Shown here piece by piece: positions 17,602 to 26,910 of a stretch of 38,308 nucleotides of DNA (position 1 is the stretch's first letter; each line of letters opens with the position of its first letter). This DNA comes from Alcaligenaceae bacterium (GTDB lineage: Bacteria > Pseudomonadota > Gammaproteobacteria > Burkholderiales > Burkholderiaceae_B): positions 1 to 38,308 of the forward strand of contig JAAZGT010000191.1 in NCBI GenBank assembly GCA_012511095.1, written 5' to 3'. The notes under the pieces are model-generated. The model saw nothing but the letters and a program-made list of their open reading frames with translations, was not told the origin of the DNA and searched no databases. The translations under genes were made by a program, and so were the position numbers.

Positions 17602-18525
17602 TTAGGCTAATTGCCAATCGCGATTAAAACCTGTGGCCTTAGCTGCTTCACTTTCATAAGTCACAACCTCATAAGCATCAGGCTGCGACAACAAAGCGCG
17701 AACTAATTTATTATTTAAATCGTGGCCTGATTTACAAGCAACATATTTTGCCAATAATGGTTTACCTGCTAAATATAAGTCACCAATGGCATCAAGAATT
17801 TTATGCTTTACAAACTCGTCTTCGTAACGTAGACCCTCTTCGTTAAGAATACGAAACTCATCTAATACAATGACATTATCTAAGCTACCGCCACGACCTA
17901 AGCCAGCAGATCGCATTAACTCCACCTCCTGAGCAAAACCAAAGGTACGAGCGCGTGCAATATCTTTGGTAAAGGAGTCAGTAGCAAAGTCCACCTCAGC
18001 AAAATTAGCCGTAGATGCAATGGCTGGATGCTTAAAATCAATTGAGAAAGCTAAAGCAAAACCAGGATAAGGCTCAAGACGTGCCCACTTGGCATTGTCA
18101 CCCTCACCCTCAACAATTTCTACAACTTTTTTAACACGTATAAATCGTTTTGGAGCATCTTGCTCAACCACACCAGCAGAGCGCAGCAAATACACGAAAG
18201 TCGCCGCGCTACCATCCATAATAGGAACCTCCTCGCCACTTACATCGACGTGGAGATTATCAATACCTAAGCCAGCCAAAGCTGACATTAAATGCTCAAC
18301 AGTTGATACACGGTACTCACCATTAACAAGAACTGAAGCCATACGAGTATTACCGACATTTTCTGCAAAGGCAGGAAAGTCGACAACCTCGGGCGTATCA
18401 GTACGGTGAAATACAATGCCCGTGTTGGGCTCTGCTGGACGTAAAATAAGCTCTACACGCTGGCCAGAGTGAACACCAACACCAACAGTTTTCACAGTCT
18501 GTTGTATTGTTCTTTGTTTTAACAT
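17602..18525 (-). CDS. lpxC: UDP-3-O-acyl-N-acetylglucosamine deacetylase
   Basis: Zinc deacetylase of the first committed step of lipid A synthesis, cytoplasmic, 307 aa. Zinc ligands are H78 in TVEHLMSALAG, and H241 and D245 in the HKILDAIGDL motif; NLHVDVSGEEVPIMDGSA near 90-107 is the conserved active-site loop. Length matches the family (about 305). The ATG at 18525 has GGAAG seven bases upstream. It is the first gene after the dcw cluster but is separated from ftsZ by a strong terminator, so it must have its own promoter within 18526-18650; no convincing sigma-70 pair was found there. lpxC is a known essential control point of lipopolysaccharide synthesis. Confidence 0.97.
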   Translation of the reverse strand: MLKQRTIQQTVKTVGVGVHSGQRVELILRPAEPNTGIVFHRTDTPEVVDFPAFAENVGNTRMASVLVNGEYRVSTVEHLMSALAGLGIDNLHVDVSGEEVPIMDGSAATFVYLLRSAGVVEQDAPKRFIRVKKVVEIVEGEGDNAKWARLEPYPGFALAFSIDFKHPAIASTANFAEVDFATDSFTKDIARARTFGFAQEVELMRSAGLGRGGSLDNVIVLDEFRILNEEGLRYEDEFVKHKILDAIGDLYLAGKPLLAKYVACKSGHDLNNKLVRALLSQPDAYEVVTYESEAAKATGFNRDWQLA

Positions 18526-18652
18526 GGTAATTCTTCCATAAAAAATCTATGTAAATTATTCTTATTACCTTTTATTTTAACCCAAGTAAAACTGATTAAA
18601 ACGCTTTAGGGAAAATGCTTACCTAAGAATAATAATAGAAATATATCGCAAC

Positions 18653-18691
18653 AAAAAATGCCAATACCGCCCATTAGACAGTATTGGCATT
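18653..18691 (-). terminator. Intrinsic terminator of ftsZ / dcw cluster
   Basis: On the minus strand AATGCCAATAC (18691-18681) pairs with GTATTGGCATT (18667-18657) around a 13-base loop, followed at once by a run of T. It lies about 50 bases after the ftsZ stop and closes the dcw transcript before lpxC. Confidence 0.88.
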
Positions 18692-18742
18692 AGTTAGTTC
18701 CATGAAGCTTAGCTAATTAAGCTAAACCTAATGTCACTTTAA

Positions 18743-19984
18743 CTAGTTAGCTTGTTTACGTAAGATAGCTGGAATATCGCTATCGTGACGCTCTTCTTCG
18801 GTAAGTGAACGGCGAGAAATGGCTGGCGCATCAGCAGTAGATACGGCACCAAAACCCACATTTAATTGACTTATACGATTACCACCACGACTAACGTTAC
18901 GAATCGGGTTAAAACCACCGACTGTGCCTCTGAAACCATCAATTGCTGCGCTAGCGTCATCAGTACCAGTACGAGCCTGCTCATGCTCAACGTTATCTAC
19001 AACAATTTCAGGTTTTTTACGACCAAGACCCGTAGCAACAACTGTCACACGAACCTTATCGCCCATGCTTTCGTCATAAGCAATACCAAAGATGATCTCT
19101 GCATCTTTATCAGCATAGCTAGTGATAACCTCGTTAATGGTACGAACCTCACGCTGGGTGATGTTGTTGCTAGCAGTAATGTTAATTAGTACACCGCGAG
19201 CACCGTTTAGATCAACACCCTCTAAGAGTGGGCAAGCAATTGCTTCCTCAGCTGCTTTTTGAGCGCGATCCTCACCTGAAGCGACGGCTGTACCCATCAT
19301 GGCTTGACCTTGCTCGCTCATAATGGTCTTAACGTCTTCGAAGTCAACGTTAATATTACCCTCGACATTAATAATCTCGGCAATACCAGCACATGCATTG
19401 TGAAGTACGTCGTCAGCCTCGACGAAACACTGTTGCATTGTTGCGTTTTCGCCTAGCATTTCTTCGAGACGATCGTTTAACACAACAATTAAAGCGTTAA
19501 CGTTTTTAGAGAGATTTTCGATACCCTCTTCGGCAGATTTCATGCGACGAGAACCCTCGTAAGCGAATGGCTTAGTAACTACGCCAACGGTTAGAATACC
19601 TAACTCACGAGCAACCTCTGCGACTACAGGGCTTGCGCCTGTACCCGTACCACCACCCATACCAGCGGTAATAAATACCATATGGGCACCGTTTAATGCG
19701 TTGCGGATTTGCTCACGCGCTGCTTCAGCTGCTACACGACCATTTTCAGGCTTAGCACCAGCTCCTAACCCGGTAGTGCCTAAAGGAATAACGTGTTCTG
19801 CTTTAGAACTGCCAAGAGCTTGACCATCAGTGTTAGCACTGATGAACTCTACGCCCTTGAGCCCCTTGCCGATCATATGATTGACCGCGTTGCCGCCTGC
19901 GCCACCAACGCCGACAACCTTGATGACCGTGCCGTTAGAAAGCAGCTCCTGGTCAACAAATTTGAAACCTAAATCCATGCTCAT
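18743..19984 (-). CDS. ftsZ: Cell division tubulin homologue FtsZ
   Basis: GTPase that polymerises into the Z ring at midcell. It has the tubulin signature GGGTGTGASP at 110-119, the T7 synergy-loop region NVDFEDVKTIM, and the conserved C-terminal tail DIPAILRKQ that binds FtsA and ZipA. At 413 aa it is slightly longer than E. coli FtsZ (383), mainly in the variable linker. The ATG at 19984 is supported by AGGAG nine bases upstream. It is the last gene of the dcw cluster. The 124-base gap from ftsA leaves room for an extra promoter, as known in other bacteria, but none is evident. Confidence 0.99.
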   Translation of the reverse strand: MSMDLGFKFVDQELLSNGTVIKVVGVGGAGGNAVNHMIGKGLKGVEFISANTDGQALGSSKAEHVIPLGTTGLGAGAKPENGRVAAEAAREQIRNALNGAHMVFITAGMGGGTGTGASPVVAEVARELGILTVGVVTKPFAYEGSRRMKSAEEGIENLSKNVNALIVVLNDRLEEMLGENATMQQCFVEADDVLHNACAGIAEIINVEGNINVDFEDVKTIMSEQGQAMMGTAVASGEDRAQKAAEEAIACPLLEGVDLNGARGVLINITASNNITQREVRTINEVITSYADKDAEIIFGIAYDESMGDKVRVTVVATGLGRKKPEIVVDNVEHEQARTGTDDASAAIDGFRGTVGGFNPIRNVSRGGNRISQLNVGFGAVSTADAPAISRRSLTEEERHDSDIPAILRKQAN

Positions 19985-20108
19985 TAAAAATGACTCCTAA
20001 TTTCCTTATAACGAAAACATGGAAATCATCTCAAAGAAAGAGCCAATGCGACATTCGCACTGCCTTTGAGCAATCTCCACCCTACTCCACTGTAAACTCT
20101 ATTCTAAA

Positions 20109-21323
20109 CTATAAGCTGTTAGTAATAAAGCGCCAAAGACGTTTTATTAAACCTTCTTTGGGCATATCACCATGCGGAGCATATTGCTGCATACGCGAAT
20201 AGCTTAATAAACCCATTGCGGTAGCAAATCTTGGCTCGCAAACCACGTCTGATAAGCTACCATCATAAATCGGCACACCAATGCGCACAGGCACTTGGAA
20301 CATATCTTCTGCCAACTCCTGAATGCCTGGCAATAACGCGGTTCCACCTGTTAGTACTAAACCTGTTACCTTATGTCCTGATTCAGCGATTTCATTCATC
20401 ACGCCCATTAGAATTTCTTCAACTCGTGGCTCGATGACCTGCGCTAAAACATGTCGTTCCATTTCGCGAGATTCACGGTTGCCCAAACCGATCACCTCAA
20501 AGGTCTCTGACACATTGACGAGGCTAGCTTTAGCTGCACCATAATTTAATTTAATATCTTCGGCGTCTGGTGTTGGGGTGCGCAACATGGTCGCGATATC
20601 ATTAGTAATTTGATCACCACCCTGTGGGATAACTGCTGTATGACGTAAGGCTCCACCATGCCAAACTGCCAAATCAGTTGTACCGCTACCAATATCTACC
20701 AGAGCAACGCCTAATTCCTTTTCGTCGGCAGTTAAACACACCTGGCTCGCTGCCAAGGCCTGAAAAACTAATCCGCGAATCTCTAAACCACAACGACGAA
20801 TACACTTAACCACGTTTTGAGTGGCACTCTGTAAGCCAGTAATGATGTGTACTCGCACCTCAAGACGAATACCTGCCATGCCGACAGGCTGGATAATACC
20901 CTCTTGTTTATCTAAAGTGTATTGCTGTGTAATAACGTGAAGAATCTCATGATCGTTGGCAATATTAACCGCCTTAGCCGTATCAAGTACACGGCGCACA
21001 TCGGCATAACTCACTTCTTTGTCGACCACAGCCACCATACCGCTGGAGTTAAAACTATTGATATGATTACCGCCAATGCCGGTATATACCTCACGAATAT
21101 GGAAGTCAGCCATGAGGCAGGCTTCTTCGAGAGCTTGCTGTATTGAGCCGACAATTTGCTCAATATTAACTACAACGCCCCTACGCATACCGCGCGATAG
21201 GGATTGGCCCACGCCGATAACCTCGTAACGACCGTCGGGCAAACACTCAGCGACGATAGCTACAACGGTACTCGTGCCTATATCTAAGGCAACAATTACA
21301 TCCTTACTGTGGTCTCGACTCAT
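20109..21323 (-). CDS. ftsA: Cell division actin homologue FtsA
   Basis: Actin-fold ATPase that tethers FtsZ to the membrane and recruits later division proteins. 404 aa: phosphate-1 loop ALDIGTSTVVAIV near 12-24, the phosphate-2 segment ALVDIGSGTTDLAV, LVLTGGTALLPGI in the adenosine motif, and the C-terminal amphipathic helix with LIKRLWRFI that inserts into the membrane. The 1C subdomain between the two phosphate loops is full length. It lies 16 bases after ftsQ on the same transcript. The ribosome site is weak (AAAG just before ATG). Confidence 0.98.
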   Translation of the reverse strand: MSRDHSKDVIVALDIGTSTVVAIVAECLPDGRYEVIGVGQSLSRGMRRGVVVNIEQIVGSIQQALEEACLMADFHIREVYTGIGGNHINSFNSSGMVAVVDKEVSYADVRRVLDTAKAVNIANDHEILHVITQQYTLDKQEGIIQPVGMAGIRLEVRVHIITGLQSATQNVVKCIRRCGLEIRGLVFQALAASQVCLTADEKELGVALVDIGSGTTDLAVWHGGALRHTAVIPQGGDQITNDIATMLRTPTPDAEDIKLNYGAAKASLVNVSETFEVIGLGNRESREMERHVLAQVIEPRVEEILMGVMNEIAESGHKVTGLVLTGGTALLPGIQELAEDMFQVPVRIGVPIYDGSLSDVVCEPRFATAMGLLSYSRMQQYAPHGDMPKEGLIKRLWRFITNSL

Positions 21324-21339
21324 CTTTAAATTAACTCAC

Positions 21340-22143
21340 TTATTGCTTATCGGACAGCTCAGAACTGGTGTCATCCGTAAAGGATACTGCAAAACCTTTA
21401 GTATAACGGAGATCGATACGCTCTACCTGTCTTCCTTTAGTTCGTTTTAACAATGCCGGCCAGCTGCGCACAAAGCGTTCGATGGTATCAGCAAAGCTCA
21501 TCGCACCTACGCCATCGTAGGGGTTTGCTATCTCGGCACCGGGGTCACGCCCCATAATTAAAGTCGTATTGTTATCTAGCAAAACTCGCCATGAATAACG
21601 ATCACTTAACTCTAATTCCTTTACCCTTAGCCCAATTGGGCTTAACCAACGCATCAACTCAGCATAACGCTGCACCACAAGGTGCTCAGAACCATCGGGC
21701 CCCAAGAATTGTGGCAAGGCTTCTGGGTTATCTACCTCGCCGCGATTTGCTAAAAACCGTTCGCCCCAAGTATTAATCAAGGCCTCGTTATTCCACAATG
21801 CAAAGGGCTCATGCTCTTCGATGCGCAACAACAAGCCATTAGGCCATAAACGCGTAATATCTACTTGTCGTACCCAAGGCGAGGTTTTTAAAACATCTTG
21901 AACCTTGACGAGATCTAGACTAAAGAAATTACCTTGAGTCCGCCCCTCTAGTGTGACTTGGATACTTGCAGGCGATACATAAGATAATACATCGCCTTGT
22001 TTAGGCTCTAACACAATACGAGAAATATTAAACATCGGCATGTGCATTGCTCTATAGGTCAATGCACCAAGCACGATAAGCACCCCCAATGTCGTCAGAA
22101 AGCCGGCGACACGATTAATAAAACGGGGATCCGAAAATATCAC
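21340..22143 (-). CDS. ftsQ: Cell division protein FtsQ
   Basis: Bitopic inner-membrane protein of the FtsQLB complex that signals septal synthesis. 267 aa: a short cytoplasmic N-terminus, one membrane helix (about 13-30, TTLGVLIVLGALTY), a POTRA domain starting near 37 and containing WVRQVDITRLWPNGLLLRIEEHEP, then the beta domain with FLGPDGS and VERIDLRYTKGFAVSF. The start is GTG at 22143, with AAGG seven bases upstream. It lies 38 bases after ddlB and 16 before ftsA, the standard dcw order. Confidence 0.96.
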   Translation of the reverse strand: MIFSDPRFINRVAGFLTTLGVLIVLGALTYRAMHMPMFNISRIVLEPKQGDVLSYVSPASIQVTLEGRTQGNFFSLDLVKVQDVLKTSPWVRQVDITRLWPNGLLLRIEEHEPFALWNNEALINTWGERFLANRGEVDNPEALPQFLGPDGSEHLVVQRYAELMRWLSPIGLRVKELELSDRYSWRVLLDNNTTLIMGRDPGAEIANPYDGVGAMSFADTIERFVRSWPALLKRTKGRQVERIDLRYTKGFAVSFTDDTSSELSDKQ

Positions 22144-22181
22144 TCAAACACCTTGTCAAAAACTAAACTACAAGCCGGATT

Positions 22182-23132
22182 TTAACCCTTACGTCCGACT
22201 TTTAGCTCAGCCGAAGCAAGAATTTTTACACATAAATCAGGATATGAAATACCCTCTGCTTTAGCAGCCATCGGCACCAACGAATGGCTCGTCATACCTG
22301 GCGCGGTATTAATCTCTAAAAAATAAGGTGCTTCATTGGCATCTAGCATCACATCCACACGCGACCAACCCTCGCAACCAATGGTACGGTAAGCTTGTTC
22401 ACTCAACTCTTTAATCTTTTTAGTTAACTCGGGTGATAAATCCGCAGGACAAAAATATTGAGTGTCATTTGAATGGTACTTATTATGGAAATCATAATTA
22501 CCATCAGGCGCAACAATCTCAATGATTGGGAAAGCATGGGCATCCTCACCACGACCCAACACGGCTACCGTTAGTTCACGACCCTCAATACACTGCTCAG
22601 CCAGCAAAATATCATCATATTTAAAAGCTTGTTGTAGCGCTTCATCTAACTGTTCAGCAGTTTGAATTTTGGTTAGACCAATAGTTGAACCCTCATGTGG
22701 TGGCTTTAAAATCATCGGCAAACCTAACTTATCGACAGCTTCTCGTAAATCATCGGCATTGCGCACTACATGATAATCAGGCGTAGGAATACCCTGTTCA
22801 ATAAATAAGCGCTTAGTCATGATTTTGTCCATAGCTACGCTTGAACTCATCACCCCAGGACCTGTATAGGGAATACCTAAAATTTCTAACACACCTTGAA
22901 TACAGCCGTCTTCGCCATAACGACCATGCAAAATAATAAAGACTCGATCAAATTTCTCGGCCTCTAAATCACCTAGACTGCGCTCTCCTAGATCAAACAA
23001 ATGTGCATCAACGCCCTTTTCTAGTAATGCGGCATGCACACCAGCACCTGAATTTAGAGATACCTCACGCTCGGCTGATACGCCGCCATAAAGCACACCG
23101 ACCTTACCGAAATTTTTTGCTGTATTAGCCAT
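22182..23132 (-). CDS. ddlB: D-alanine--D-alanine ligase
   Basis: ATP-grasp enzyme making the D-Ala-D-Ala dipeptide used by MurF. 316 aa with VLYGGVSAEREVSL near 13-26, the ATP-grasp core (LPMILKPPHEGSTIGL), REL.VAVLG, and the C-terminal metal and substrate site YFLEINTAPGMT. Tyr and Lys of the D-Ala pocket region are in place. The ATG at 23132 overlaps the end of murC by 8 bases, and its GGAG site lies within murC, so the two are translationally coupled. Confidence 0.97.
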   Translation of the reverse strand: MANTAKNFGKVGVLYGGVSAEREVSLNSGAGVHAALLEKGVDAHLFDLGERSLGDLEAEKFDRVFIILHGRYGEDGCIQGVLEILGIPYTGPGVMSSSVAMDKIMTKRLFIEQGIPTPDYHVVRNADDLREAVDKLGLPMILKPPHEGSTIGLTKIQTAEQLDEALQQAFKYDDILLAEQCIEGRELTVAVLGRGEDAHAFPIIEIVAPDGNYDFHNKYHSNDTQYFCPADLSPELTKKIKELSEQAYRTIGCEGWSRVDVMLDANEAPYFLEINTAPGMTSHSLVPMAAKAEGISYPDLCVKILASAELKVGRKG

Positions 23133-24546
23133 TTGCAGTCTCCAAGATTTTGCTAGGCACTTTACTGATTGAACCGGCGCCCATCGTTATAACAATATCA
23201 CCATCACGCGCAAAAGCATGTATTGCTTCTGGCAAGTCCTCTACATTGGGAACAAATTGCGGCCTAACCTTACCATCTTCCTCAATTGCATGCGTTAGTG
23301 CCTTACCATCAGCAAAGTTTAAGGGTAACTCCCCTGCCGCATAAACATCGGTAAGCAATACCTCATCAGCTAAACCTAAAACTCGCACAAACTCTTCGAA
23401 ACAATCACGAGTACGGCTGTAGCGATGTGGTTGGAAAGCCAATACTAAGCGCTTGTCAGGCCACGCTCCACGTGCTGCCTCGATCGTGGCTTGCATTTCA
23501 ACTGGGTGATGACCGTAGTCATCAATTAAGGTGTATTTACCACCACCATTAATTTGTTGTGCTTCGATTTCGCCAACAAAGCTAAAACGGCGACCCACCC
23601 CATTAAAGTTTTTAAGGGATTTAATAATAGCTTCATCCTCGACACCAATCTCAGTAGCCAAGGCAATGGATGCTAGAGCATTGAGCACATTATGACGACC
23701 AGGTAAGTTAAGCACGATGTCTAAAGGCTCACTGGCACGACGACGACCGCATCGTCGCAACGCAGTAAAGTGCATTTCAGGGCCTACACTACGGACATTA
23801 ATAGCTCGATAATCAGCCTCTTCGTCAAAGCCGTAGGTCACAATTGGACGTGAAATAAATGGAATGATTTTCTTAACGTTATCATCATCGACACATAAAA
23901 TTGCCGTGCCGTAAAATGGTAAATTTTGCGTAAACTGTACAAATGCACTACGCAAACGCGCCTCATCATGACCATAGGTATCCATATGGTCCACATCAAT
24001 ATTGGTAACAATCGCCATGACAGGCAGTAGGTTGAGGAAAGAAGCATCTGATTCATCAGCCTCAACCACAATATAATCACCTTTACCTAAATAGGCATTA
24101 GTGCCAGCTGAGTTTAATTTACCGCCAATAACAAAGGTAGGATCTAAATCAGCCTCGGCCAATACACTGCTCACAAAGCTAGTGGTGGTGGTTTTACCAT
24201 GTGTACCAGCCACCGCAATACCCATTTTTAAACGCATTAGCTCAGCTAACATCATGGCTCTAGAGACCACAGGAATACCTTGAGAACGCGCATGCAATAC
24301 CTCTGGATTACCACCAGAAATTGCCGTTGAAATCACAACAACATCAGCTTCTGCTTTATCGACATTGCAAGCGGAATGCTCATAAAAGATCGTAGCGCCC
24401 AAATCCTCGAGACGCTTAGTGACTGAGCTCTTATTTAAATCGGACCCACTGATACAGTAACCCTGATTAAGCAGCACCTCTGCAATGCCACTCATACCAG
24501 AGCCGCCAATACCTACCAAATGGATGTTTCTAATTCTATACTTCAT
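23125..24546 (-). CDS. murC: UDP-N-acetylmuramate--L-alanine ligase
   Basis: Adds L-Ala to UDP-MurNAc, the first amino acid of the stem peptide. About 473 aa: UDP-binding HLVGIGGSGMSGIAE near 9-23, ATP loop GTHGKTT at 114-120, the central VVEADESDASFL, and the C-terminal LIDDYGHHPVE and FQPHRYSRT. The ATG at 24546 is chosen because the conserved N-terminus begins there and AGGGA lies five bases upstream; the frame runs 17 codons further into murG without homology. One base separates it from the murG stop, and it overlaps ddlB. Confidence 0.97.
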   Translation of the reverse strand: MKYRIRNIHLVGIGGSGMSGIAEVLLNQGYCISGSDLNKSSVTKRLEDLGATIFYEHSACNVDKAEADVVVISTAISGGNPEVLHARSQGIPVVSRAMMLAELMRLKMGIAVAGTHGKTTTTSFVSSVLAEADLDPTFVIGGKLNSAGTNAYLGKGDYIVVEADESDASFLNLLPVMAIVTNIDVDHMDTYGHDEARLRSAFVQFTQNLPFYGTAILCVDDDNVKKIIPFISRPIVTYGFDEEADYRAINVRSVGPEMHFTALRRCGRRRASEPLDIVLNLPGRHNVLNALASIALATEIGVEDEAIIKSLKNFNGVGRRFSFVGEIEAQQINGGGKYTLIDDYGHHPVEMQATIEAARGAWPDKRLVLAFQPHRYSRTRDCFEEFVRVLGLADEVLLTDVYAAGELPLNFADGKALTHAIEEDGKVRPQFVPNVEDLPEAIHAFARDGDIVITMGAGSISKVPSKILETANG

Positions 24547-24547
24547 T

Positions 24548-25654
24548 TTAATCCCTAGCCAATTGCTCACACACATCAGCAATTGTACGCGTAGCACCAG
24601 GCATAGCCATTGCCCGAGCCAACGTTGCCATGCCTAACAACTGAGCTCTATCTTGAGAAACAATATACTCAGCTAACCACTGGGCACTTAAAGCCGACTG
24701 GGCTTTTACCTTTGCCGCCCCTGCATCTGCCAACCAACGGGCATTTGCTGTTTGATGGTCATCAATAGCCCACGGTAAGGGCACAAACAATGCAGGCACA
24801 CCAACCGCGGCCACCTCTGCCACCGTCATAGCACCTGCACGACAAATTAATAAGTCTGCTACAGCAAGTGCCTCTGCCATATTATCAATGAAAGCCACAC
24901 AATTTGCTTTTACACCAGCCTCATCATAATTATTTTTTAATGCTTCTAAATGAGCCACCCCTGATTGGTGCGTAATAATTGGGCGTTGCTCGATCGGAAT
25001 TTGCGCAATGGCTTCGGGAATCAGATTATTTAAAGACAATGCCCCCAAACTACCACCAACTACTAACAACTTTAAAGGTCCTTGACGACCTTCAAAACGC
25101 TCTGTTGGTGTTGGCAAATTTAATAATTCGGCACGCACTGGATTACCCACCACCGTACCTTTAGACAAGGCTTTAGGAAAGGCCATTAGGACGCGTTTCG
25201 CTAATTTAGCAATAACCTTATTTGCTGTACCTGCAACCGCATTTTGCTCATGCAAAACCAAAGGTTTTGCACTTAAAAAGGCCACCACACTACCAGGAAA
25301 GGCAGCATAACCGCCCATACCTAAGACCACATCGGGTTGAGCACGTCTAAACGCCTTATGCGCATCCATTAACGCGCCCAATAGACAAAAAGGCAATTTA
25401 ATTAAGGCCGCAATACCCTTGCCACGCAAGCCTGCAAAGCTCATTGGCAATAACTCAATGCCTCGCGCAGGAACTAGCTCACCCTCCATGCGCTCAGGAT
25501 TACCCAACCAATACACCTTCCAACCACGTGCTTCTAATTCACCCGCTACAGCAAGACCAGGCATAATATGACCACCGGTACCACCTGCCATAATCATGAC
25601 TGTAGGCGCTGCTTCAACCCGATGCGTATTGCTTTGTTCTAAATTATCGCTCAT
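24548..25654 (-). CDS. murG: MurG lipid II synthase (GlcNAc transferase)
   Basis: GT-B glycosyltransferase on the inner face of the membrane, adding GlcNAc to lipid I to give lipid II. It has GGTGGHIMPGLAVAGEL from residue 24, HEQNAVAGTANK, LLVVGGSLGALSLN at the start of the nucleotide-binding half, and the donor-binding ICRAGAMTVAEVAAVGVPA. The ATG at 25654 overlaps the ftsW TGA by one base; a GTG one codon upstream gives a four-base overlap and is equally possible. The first 17 residues are non-conserved. In Bordetella, MurG is reported to scaffold the fused MurE-MurF; whether that holds here is inference. Confidence 0.97.
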   Translation of the reverse strand: MSDNLEQSNTHRVEAAPTVMIMAGGTGGHIMPGLAVAGELEARGWKVYWLGNPERMEGELVPARGIELLPMSFAGLRGKGIAALIKLPFCLLGALMDAHKAFRRAQPDVVLGMGGYAAFPGSVVAFLSAKPLVLHEQNAVAGTANKVIAKLAKRVLMAFPKALSKGTVVGNPVRAELLNLPTPTERFEGRQGPLKLLVVGGSLGALSLNNLIPEAIAQIPIEQRPIITHQSGVAHLEALKNNYDEAGVKANCVAFIDNMAEALAVADLLICRAGAMTVAEVAAVGVPALFVPLPWAIDDHQTANARWLADAGAAKVKAQSALSAQWLAEYIVSQDRAQLLGMATLARAMAMPGATRTIADVCEQLARD

Positions 25655-26910
25655 CACATATACCTCGGTGCAGGCATACCATGAATTGGTAAACCACGCA
25701 TTAATTGTCGATTTTCATAATCCACTCTAAAGACTAGTCCTAATGCACATAAGCTAACCACCATGGCTGAACCACCATAACTAATCATCGGTAGAGTGAG
25801 ACCCTTGGTCGGCAACAAACCCAAGCAAACACATAAATTAAATAGTGCTTGGAAACCAATCCAAATACCCACCCCTTGAGCGACTAAACCACTGAAAAAA
25901 CGATCCATTGCGATGGCCACGCGACCAATTTTAAAGCACTTAAATACCAATACAAAATACAGCGCAACCACGGTTAAAATACCTACAAAACCGAGCTCTT
26001 CGCCAATCACAGCAAGAATAAAGTCAGTATGTGCTTCTGGTAAATAATGTAATTTCTCTACACTAAAACCCAAACCCACACCGGTCCATTCGCCACGACC
26101 AATAGCGATTAATGAGTGCACTAACTGATAACCAGATGACTGCGCATACTCCTCACTAAAAGGGTCTAAAAAGGCAGTCATACGCTTAAGACGCCATGGC
26201 TTTGTAAATACTGCGAAGCTAACAAAAGCGATAGCCGCAGAAGTAGCACCAATCAAATAAAAACTGTGCAACCCACCTAAAAACAGTATCCCAATACAAA
26301 TCGATGCGATCACCATCGCTGCACCTAAATCCGGCTCTAAATAGCTCAGATAGGCAAGAATCACAAGAAGCGCAACAATAGGTAGCACACCCCGTACTAA
26401 ACCCTCTGACCACGAAAAATTACCAATGCCATGACGATTTCTTACAGCATAACGCGCCGTATAAAGCACGATTGCCATTTTCGCTAATTCTGTTGGTTGA
26501 AAATTCACCGGTCCTAAGGGAATCCAACGTCTAGCGCCGTTAACCTCACGACCAATAAAAGGGATTAATACCAAGACAAGAAAAATCACCGCCGCAATAT
26601 ATACATAGGGTGATAACTCCTCCCACTTGTCCATATTGATATTAAATACGGTGAACATTCCGAAAAAACCGACGGCTATGAAAATAGCCTGCATCATAAA
26701 GTAGCGATTAAATCTAAAGATAGAGTTGCTTGGCCCTTCTGTAATGGCGATAGATGAGGAATACACCATGATCAAGCCTAATACGAGAATGGCACCGATA
26801 ATGCCCAAAAGCACTAGGTCATAATCTAGCATTTTGGTGCGACTTGGAGAGACCTCATTAACACCTGGCTCTCCCTCACGAACGAAACGATCACGCATGC
26901 TTAGACTCAT
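25654..26910 (-). CDS. ftsW: Septal peptidoglycan polymerase FtsW
   Basis: SEDS-family membrane glycosyltransferase that polymerises lipid II at the septum with its partner FtsI. 418 aa with about ten membrane helices after a 30-residue cytoplasmic N-terminus. SEDS landmarks present: GARRWIPLGPVNFQPTELAK, the YLEPDLGAAM segment with the essential Asp, EAHTDFILAVIGEELGF, and the C-terminal LPMISYGGSAM. The ATG at 26910 directly follows the murD TAG, and GGAGG lies five bases upstream, the best ribosome site in the cluster. Confidence 0.97.
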   Translation of the reverse strand: MSLSMRDRFVREGEPGVNEVSPSRTKMLDYDLVLLGIIGAILVLGLIMVYSSSIAITEGPSNSIFRFNRYFMMQAIFIAVGFFGMFTVFNINMDKWEELSPYVYIAAVIFLVLVLIPFIGREVNGARRWIPLGPVNFQPTELAKMAIVLYTARYAVRNRHGIGNFSWSEGLVRGVLPIVALLVILAYLSYLEPDLGAAMVIASICIGILFLGGLHSFYLIGATSAAIAFVSFAVFTKPWRLKRMTAFLDPFSEEYAQSSGYQLVHSLIAIGRGEWTGVGLGFSVEKLHYLPEAHTDFILAVIGEELGFVGILTVVALYFVLVFKCFKIGRVAIAMDRFFSGLVAQGVGIWIGFQALFNLCVCLGLLPTKGLTLPMISYGGSAMVVSLCALGLVFRVDYENRQLMRGLPIHGMPAPRYM

